NCBI GenBank assembly: GCA_031265715.1
Contig: JAISCG010000142.1
Coordinates: 1 to 10,135 of the forward strand
Direction: 5' to 3'
Length of the DNA stretch: 10,135 nt
DNA from: Holosporaceae bacterium
Lineage (GTDB): Bacteria > Pseudomonadota > Alphaproteobacteria > UBA3830
How positions within the stretch are numbered: the first letter of the stretch is position 1; each line of letters begins with the position of its first letter. Below are positions 6,854 to 10,135 of this stretch, in pieces. The notes below the pieces were generated by a model. That model did no database searches. It was not told where the DNA came from and saw only the letters and a list, made by a program, of their open reading frames with translations. Both the position numbers and the translations under genes were made by a program.

Positions 6854-6900
6854 CTTACCACCTGTCGGATCTTTTTTTTATCTGAAATTTTATTTTCCCA
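6854..6900 (-). repeat. second repeat end abutting the first, opposite part of the element
   Basis: CTTACCACCTGTCGGATC and the T-run after it are the reverse complement of the right end of the complete copy (9585-9620). Similarity continues through ATCTGAAATTT and fades after about 6900. Two different element ends thus lie head to tail, so this is either an insertion of one copy into another or a deletion joining two copies. Confidence 0.7.
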
Positions 6901-6951
6901 TTGAACGAAACTGTGACCTCGGTTTTGCCTAAAACTCCAGAAGCCAAATTC

Positions 6952-6993
6952 AAGGAACATGTTATTTCAATTTATGTTCCTTAGCTGAAATAA
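6952..6993 (+). repeat. two interlocking inverted repeats upstream of the first Fic gene
   Basis: AAGGAACAT (6952-6960) pairs with ATGTTCCTT (6974-6982). TTATTTCA (6962-6969), inside the first loop, pairs with TGAAATAA (6986-6993) outside it. Both are perfect. They end just before the -35 box at 6998, so binding sites for a regulator are more likely than an RNA structure, because the region lies upstream of the predicted transcription start. Confidence 0.5.
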
Positions 6994-6997
6994 AAAC

Positions 6998-7026
6998 TTG
7001 ATGTCCTCACGTTATTGCTATATACT
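6998..7026 (+). promoter_or_regulatory. promoter of the first Fic gene
   Basis: TTGATG (6998-7003) and TATACT (7021-7026) are 17 bases apart. Initiation near 7033 would leave a leader of about 20 bases before the GTG start at 7054. The -35 hexamer and spacing equal those of the second Fic gene. Confidence 0.65.
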
Positions 7027-7053
7027 ATGAAAAAATGAAATAAAGGAAATGAC

Positions 7054-8163
7054 GTGCGCCTTACAGGAAGCTACGAAAAGCTTGGAGAGCTGAATTGTTT
7101 CATTCCCAATAAATTGCCTCCTGATCCTCCATTTGTAATGCATGATGAGATTGTTCAGAAACTGATAGACACGGCCTTTCATCTTGGTCGTTTGAATGAA
7201 ATGTCGCGTAGGCTTCCCAATATCGATCGTTTCATAAAGGCTTATGTCCTGAAAGAAGCAATGTTATCCTCTGAAATAGAAGGGATTTTCACCACATTGG
7301 CGGATGTTTTTACAATTCCTACCAGTGAACAGCAGGATCACGATACAAAATTAGTTTTAAATTATACAAAGGCTATCAGTACGGCTGTTTCAACGGTTAA
7401 GAACGACGGATTTCCGATCGTAACACGCGTACTACTGAAGACTCACGAAGAATTGATGAGAATCGACGAATCCGGCAAGAGTTCTCCCGGAGAATTTCGA
7501 TTGCAGTCCGTAAGAGTAGGAGATTTGATACCACCTCCGGCGTTTAAAGTTCCTTCTCTGATAAGCGAATGGGAAACGTTCGTAAATCAGGACGTTTCGC
7601 TTAATGAATTGATAAAAATCGGATTAGCTCACGTGCAGTTCGAAACGATTCATCCTTTTTTGGACGGCAACGGTCGTATGGGACGATTGCTGATCGTATT
7701 AATGCTTGTAAATTCGGGATATGTTGATTCGCCAATTCTATACCCATCATATTACTTTAAAAAGCATAAGACGATATATTACGAAAAGCTCCGAAATGTT
7801 CAATTGAGCGGAGATTTTGAAGGATGGATAAAGTTTTATCTTGATGCTGTGAAGGAAAGTAGCATTGACGCCCACGATAGAGCCAAAGAAATTGAAGAAC
7901 TTGAAAAGAATTTAAAAGCAGAAATTGTAAATTCCGAAAAATTTTCAAGGATTAGAGAAATAAGCTTGCTTGTGTTATCTGAATTTTTTGATACACCTAT
8001 GCTCAACATAGGTTCGCTGAGCGAGATTACAGGAAAATCGTACAATACCGTCAAAAATGTTATTGAGGTGTTTCAGGTCGAAGGAATTATCACGGAGAAA
8101 ACCAACAGACAAAGAAATAAATTATATTGTCTGGACAAGTATTTAAAGATTTTGGAGAAATAA
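7054..8163 (+). CDS. Fic family AMP-transferase with C-terminal winged-helix-like domain
   Basis: A 369-residue Fic protein of the long type. The N-terminal Fic_N-like region contains F-I-P-N-K-L-P-P (16-23) and the built-in inhibitory motif S72-S-E-I-E76-G77 ([ST]xxxE[GN]), whose Glu blocks productive ATP binding in class II Fic proteins. The catalytic loop is H200-P-F-L-D-G-N-G-R208, complete, preceded by the usual flap region (I-P-P-P-A-F, 159-164). Residues about 300-369 resemble a winged helix (S-L-S-E-I-T-G-K-S-Y-N-T-V-K, 321-334), so it may bind DNA or a partner. The family transfers AMP from ATP to protein hydroxyls; the target is unknown. The start is GTG at 7054, with AGGA six bases upstream (7044-7047); nearby ATGs are out of frame and stop early. 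No antitoxin gene is adjacent, in keeping with self-inhibition. Confidence 0.92.
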   Translation: MRLTGSYEKLGELNCFIPNKLPPDPPFVMHDEIVQKLIDTAFHLGRLNEMSRRLPNIDRFIKAYVLKEAMLSSEIEGIFTTLADVFTIPTSEQQDHDTKLVLNYTKAISTAVSTVKNDGFPIVTRVLLKTHEELMRIDESGKSSPGEFRLQSVRVGDLIPPPAFKVPSLISEWETFVNQDVSLNELIKIGLAHVQFETIHPFLDGNGRMGRLLIVLMLVNSGYVDSPILYPSYYFKKHKTIYYEKLRNVQLSGDFEGWIKFYLDAVKESSIDAHDRAKEIEELEKNLKAEIVNSEKFSRIREISLLVLSEFFDTPMLNIGSLSEITGKSYNTVKNVIEVFQVEGIITEKTNRQRNKLYCLDKYLKILEK

Positions 8164-8176
8164 GTGGAAAGTTGAG

Positions 8177-8329
8177 ATGGGTATAAAAAACGACATTCGC
8201 TTAAACAAAGAAATGTTACTACACCGAGACGGAAACAAACGCAACAACCGACTGAGCAACCTGCAACCGTTGACCGAACAGGAACACGCAGCCGCTATTT
8301 TCAAAGACCAATTGTCTTTGGAGTTTTGA
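8177..8329 (+). pseudogene. HNH endonuclease-like remnant (50 aa)
   Basis: The reading frame starting at ATG 8177 encodes about 50 residues containing L-H-R-D-G-N-K-R-N-N-R-L-S-N-L followed by L-T-E-Q-E-H. This pattern closely follows the HNH core (HHxDGxKxNN..NL...T..EH) of phage and mobile-element nucleases. The first His of the usual pair is Leu here, and the part normally found before the motif is missing, so it is probably the tail of a former gene. The frame is also open upstream into the end of the Fic gene (back to about 8147). A GGAAA lies six bases before the ATG. It starts 14 bases after the Fic stop. It could instead be a small expressed protein, but I think decay is more likely. 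Confidence 0.45.
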
Positions 8330-8362
8330 GGAAGATCGGGCGATAATCGTGTGCTTTTTGAA

Positions 8363-8398
8363 GTTGACATCCTCTTCGTTCTAAAGGGCGAGGATTCC
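8363..8398. mobile_element. IS200/IS605-like terminal hairpin, element remnant
   Basis: GTTGACATCCTC, then CTAAAGGGCGAGGATTCC, is the arrangement seen at the ends of many IS200/IS605-group elements (GACATCCTC...hairpin...GAGGATTCC). The stem is imperfect: CCTC pairs with GAGG, but the inner part is mismatched. No transposase (TnpA) or TnpB gene lies in the window. It may be a solo end or scar between the two convergent Fic genes. Confidence 0.5.
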
Positions 8399-8410
8399 GG
8401 ATTCAATAAA

Positions 8411-9319
8411 TCAGCTCAAACTCTCATCCGATTTTTTCAAGAGTCCGGCTTGTTCCTTTGAAAAGAGCATATACCCCGAATTTGTGTACGATATCGGTTC
8501 GATCTTCTTTATTCTGAGATAATACCTCAGGGTGGACTGCGGCACGTTACAATATTTTGCGAATTCTCCGATTTTCATCAGAGAGCTGTCGGGTTCCGCG
8601 TTACGTTCTCCAAACAGTTTAACGTACATATCCAGAGATTTTTTGAGCATACGAAGCATGTATCTGTGATATCCGAGCAGATTATTTTTCGTATTTCTTG
8701 AATTAATGCCGGAGATATAGCGCTTCCGCTCAATCGGAGATATTACCACAGGCAAATATCCGGCCCGCATTAAAATAAGATTCATCAGAAGACGTGCGGT
8801 TCGCCCGTTACCGTCTGTAAAAGGGTGAATTTCGACCAATTTGTAATGAGCTTCAAATGCCTTGAGCAGGCTATCCGGCTTTTTGCACAGTTTCTCAGCG
8901 AAATTTCTCATTAAATCGGGTACTTTCAGCGGATTCGGAAGAACGACATCCGCTCCCGCAATTCTTACCCTGACATTGCGGTATCGTCCTCCGGTATTGT
9001 CGTCAATTCCGTTTAAAATCATCGAGTGAATTTTCAAAATTACATCTTCATAGTCCACTTTTTCTTGATTTATCAATGAAACGATGTAATCAAAAGCCTC
9101 TGCATGATTTTTAGCCTCCAGATAATCTTTGACCGGTTTGGAACCTGAAGTGAGTCCTTTTTCAACAGTCAGCGCAGTTTCTGCTCGGGTTAGAGTATTT
9201 CCTTCAATGTGGTTGGATGTATAGGTCAACTCAACTCTCAGCCACTTTGTTATGACTGCGAAAGAATCCGGGGGAATTTTGAGCAACAGTTCTTGAATTT
9301 GTTTAAATATCCTGTGCAT
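8411..9319 (-). CDS. Fic family AMP-transferase with C-terminal MerR-like helix-turn-helix
   Basis: A 302-residue Fic protein on the minus strand, convergent with the first. The inhibitory motif S35-N-H-I-E39-G40 lies near the N terminus, and the catalytic loop H165-P-F-T-D-G-N-G-R173 is complete. The flap region reads V-V-L-P-N-P-L-K-V-P (125-134). Residues about 248-290 (K-I-G-E-F-A-K-Y-C-N-V-P-Q-S-T-L-R-Y-Y, ending G-Y-M-L-F-S-K-E-Q) follow the MerR DNA-binding pattern of I-G-E-x-A, T-L-R-Y-Y and a G-Y-R-x-Y-like wing. A DNA-binding tail on a Fic enzyme, with an inverted repeat across its own promoter, suggests autoregulation. The ATG at 9319 has no clear Shine-Dalgarno sequence; an upstream ATG is out of frame. 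The target of AMPylation is unknown. It is not a close copy of the first Fic protein. Confidence 0.92.
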   Translation of the reverse strand: MHRIFKQIQELLLKIPPDSFAVITKWLRVELTYTSNHIEGNTLTRAETALTVEKGLTSGSKPVKDYLEAKNHAEAFDYIVSLINQEKVDYEDVILKIHSMILNGIDDNTGGRYRNVRVRIAGADVVLPNPLKVPDLMRNFAEKLCKKPDSLLKAFEAHYKLVEIHPFTDGNGRTARLLMNLILMRAGYLPVVISPIERKRYISGINSRNTKNNLLGYHRYMLRMLKKSLDMYVKLFGERNAEPDSSLMKIGEFAKYCNVPQSTLRYYLRIKKIEPISYTNSGYMLFSKEQAGLLKKSDESLS

Positions 9320-9360
9320 AGTTTATAGTTGCCATTTTTTATAACCATACACTATAAACT
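9320..9360 (-). promoter_or_regulatory. inverted-repeat operator candidate at the second Fic promoter
   Basis: AGTTTATAGT (9320-9329) and ACTATAAACT (9351-9360) are perfect 10-bp inverted copies with centres 31 bp apart, about three helical turns. One arm lies between the -35 and -10 boxes, the other touches the start codon. Because initiation is predicted between them, they cannot form one RNA hairpin and are better read as DNA sites for a dimer, perhaps the MerR-like tail of the Fic protein itself. Confidence 0.6.
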
Positions 9361-9372
9361 TAAAAACATCAA
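9344..9372 (-). promoter_or_regulatory. promoter of the second Fic gene
   Basis: On the minus strand, TTGATG (complement of 9367-9372), 17 bases, then TATGGT (complement of 9344-9349). Initiation near 9337 would leave a leader of about 18-20 bases. Confidence 0.6.
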
Positions 9373-9412
9373 ATCGGGTTTTTTAGGAAGTTGAATTCCA
9401 AAACATTGTCCT

Positions 9413-9620
9413 CTTACCACCCGTCTCATTTGATTGAATGTTGCACCTTGTCATTGCGAGACGCGGAGCGGCGTGGCAATCCAGAGATTTTAAATTTGCT
9501 TAAATTTGAGTCCTAGATTGCTTCGCTTTGCTCGCAATGACGCGAAAGTGTTACCATAAATACCGCAAAAGACAATTCAAATGGAAATTTTAGATAAAAA
9601 AAGATCCAACGGGTGGTAAG
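9413..9620. mobile_element. complete MITE-like repeat with 12-bp terminal inverted repeats
   Basis: CTTACCACCCGT (9413-9424) and ACGGGTGGTAAG (9609-9620) are perfect terminal inverted repeats bounding 208 bp with no coding capacity. Inside is a large REP-like palindrome: GTCATTGCGAG (9450-9460) against CTCGCAATGAC (9531-9541), whose inner arms resemble the widespread intergenic motif TCATTGCGAG..GAAGCAATC. At its centre is AAATTT-GCTT-AAATTT (9492-9507). Partial copies occur at 1325-1349, 6724-6853 and 6854-6900. No clear target-site duplication is visible. It would need a transposase supplied from elsewhere in the genome. Confidence 0.75.
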
Positions 9621-9648
9621 GTCTCGTAAGTTCGGCCCAAGATTTTTC

Positions 9649-9677
9649 TTGACTTTTTTTAATATATATGACATAAT
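9649..9677 (+). promoter_or_regulatory. near-consensus promoter reading antisense into the DMT gene
   Basis: TTGACT (9649-9654) and CATAAT (9672-9677) are separated by 17 bases that are almost all A/T. The transcript would start near 9684 and run against the 3' end of the DMT permease gene. I see no plus-strand gene for it to serve within the window. Confidence 0.6.
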
Positions 9678-9682
9678 CCACC

Positions 9683-9696
9683 CTCGTCGGAACGAG
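9683..9696. other. short hairpin beyond the DMT stop codon
   Basis: CTCGT (9683-9687) and ACGAG (9692-9696) form a 5-bp stem with a CGGA loop (TCCG on the other strand), touching the DMT stop. No T-run follows on the minus strand, so I do not call it a terminator. On the plus strand it would lie at the 5' end of the predicted antisense transcript. Confidence 0.4.
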
Positions 9697-9697
9697 A

Positions 9698-10135
9698 TTA
9701 CACAGCTTCTTTGAGGCGTCGTTTTCTGTTTTCGTTATATGCCAGATAGAGCGTGCTTGGGATCAGGATGGCGGCTCCGATCAAAACGTTCGCTCCGGGA
9801 ACTTCTGCAAAGAAAACAAAAGCAAAAAACGCACTGAAAAGAAATTCCATGTATCGGAAAGGAGCCAGCGCCGACAGATCCGTTGCACTGAATGCTTTAA
9901 ACATAAAGTATTGGATCAGATTTCCCCCGGCTCCGAGCAAAAATAACATTGAATATTCGAACGGCGTGGGATTTTTCCACACCAGCAGCGCCGGAACGAA
10001 AGTCAACGCGCAGGTAACAATTGCAAAGTACAAAAGCATGGTGATTCGGTTTTCGTTGTCTACGATTTTTTTTATCATGACGTCCTGAAGAGCAAATAAA
10101 AACGAAGACAAAATCGGAACCAAATACAACCACTT
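9698..10135 (-). CDS. EamA/DMT-family permease, C-terminal half (5' end outside window)
   Basis: The frame is open to the window edge, so the visible 145 or so codons are the second half of a permease that is usually about 290 residues with ten membrane helices. I count about five hydrophobic segments. The segment A-P-F-R-Y-M-E-F followed by an aromatic-rich helix and F-F-A-E is typical of the second EamA repeat. The protein ends in a basic cytoplasmic tail (N-R-K-R-R-L-K). DMT permeases move small metabolites across the inner membrane; in Rickettsia one member imports S-adenosylmethionine, and host-metabolite uptake would fit here, but the substrate cannot be read from the sequence. The TTG at 10127-10129 is not taken as the start because coding continues upstream. 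Confidence 0.88.
   Translation of the reverse strand, partial: KWLYLVPILSSFLFALQDVMIKKIVDNENRITMLLYFAIVTCALTFVPALLVWKNPTPFEYSMLFLLGAGGNLIQYFMFKAFSATDLSALAPFRYMEFLFSAFFAFVFFAEVPGANVLIGAAILIPSTLYLAYNENRKRRLKEAV

Noticed and set aside
6952..6993. H-type RNA pseudoknot or riboswitch before the Fic gene
   Set aside because: The loops (1, 4 and 3 bases) are too short to span stems of 9 and 8 bp, and the region lies upstream of the predicted transcription start.
7054..9319. Fic toxin-antitoxin pair
   Set aside because: Both proteins carry their own inhibitory [ST]xxxEG motif, and no small antitoxin gene is adjacent to either; they are also convergent with separate promoters.
6724..9620. CRISPR array suggested by repeated CTTACCACC motifs
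   Set aside because: The motifs are the ends of one dispersed element, not regularly spaced direct repeats, and there are no spacers or cas genes.
9753..10088. 111-residue plus-strand frame inside the DMT gene
   Set aside because: It is antisense to a clear membrane-protein gene and its translation lacks family features; I regard it as a shadow.

Overview
The window most likely comes from an alphaproteobacterium, probably a host-associated or intracellular member of the Rickettsiales/Holosporales type. The first 340 bases are the 5' part of a 16S rRNA gene on the minus strand. Its 5' end (GAACGAACGCTGGCGGC) and V2/V3 region have an alphaproteobacterial look. The AT-rich intergenic DNA, scattered small repeats, gene remnants, Fic proteins, a secreted SH3 protein, a DMT permease and large secreted paralogues of unknown function fit a symbiont or parasite. 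The order is an inference; the full 16S would settle it.

Layout. (1) 1-560: 16S rRNA 5' end, its leader with a boxA-like element, a well-formed rRNA promoter (TTGACG-17-TATAAC) and a long A/T tract acting as a probable UP element, all on the minus strand. (2) 646-1089: a small exported SH3-repeat protein, divergent from the rRNA. (3) 1090-1580: no convincing gene; it holds a repeat end, several short hairpins, an intrinsic terminator, and the promoter of the next unit. (4) 1581-6662: the centrepiece, two tandem paralogous genes (858 and 820 aa) 42 bp apart with one visible promoter. Both proteins start with the same unusual leader (MKKIL...GFMEHC-C), carry a Cys-rich helical N-terminal region, and end in a conserved domain that I read as related to the N-terminal lyase domain of LanKC/LanL lanthipeptide synthetases and the OspF/SpvC phosphothreonine lyases. 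The downstream copy keeps the K-x-H...K pattern; the upstream copy has R-x-L in place of K-x-H. (5) 6724-6900: two abutting copies of an intergenic repeat. (6) 7054-9319: two convergent Fic-domain proteins, one with a winged-helix-like tail and one with a MerR-like tail, separated by an HNH-like remnant and an IS200/IS605-like terminal hairpin. (7) 9413-9620: a complete 208-bp copy of the repeat with 12-bp terminal inverted repeats and a nested REP-like palindrome. (8) 9698 to the end: the 3' part of an EamA/DMT permease gene on the minus strand, with a near-consensus promoter pointing antisense into its 3' end.

How the genes may work together (inference): the tandem pair looks like exported proteins that could modify host proteins, one copy potentially catalytic and the other a possible pseudoenzyme partner. 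The two Fic proteins look like self-inhibited AMP-transferases with their own DNA-binding tails, and the second has a perfect inverted repeat spanning its promoter. The DMT permease would fit metabolite uptake from a host. None of these links is proved by the sequence alone.
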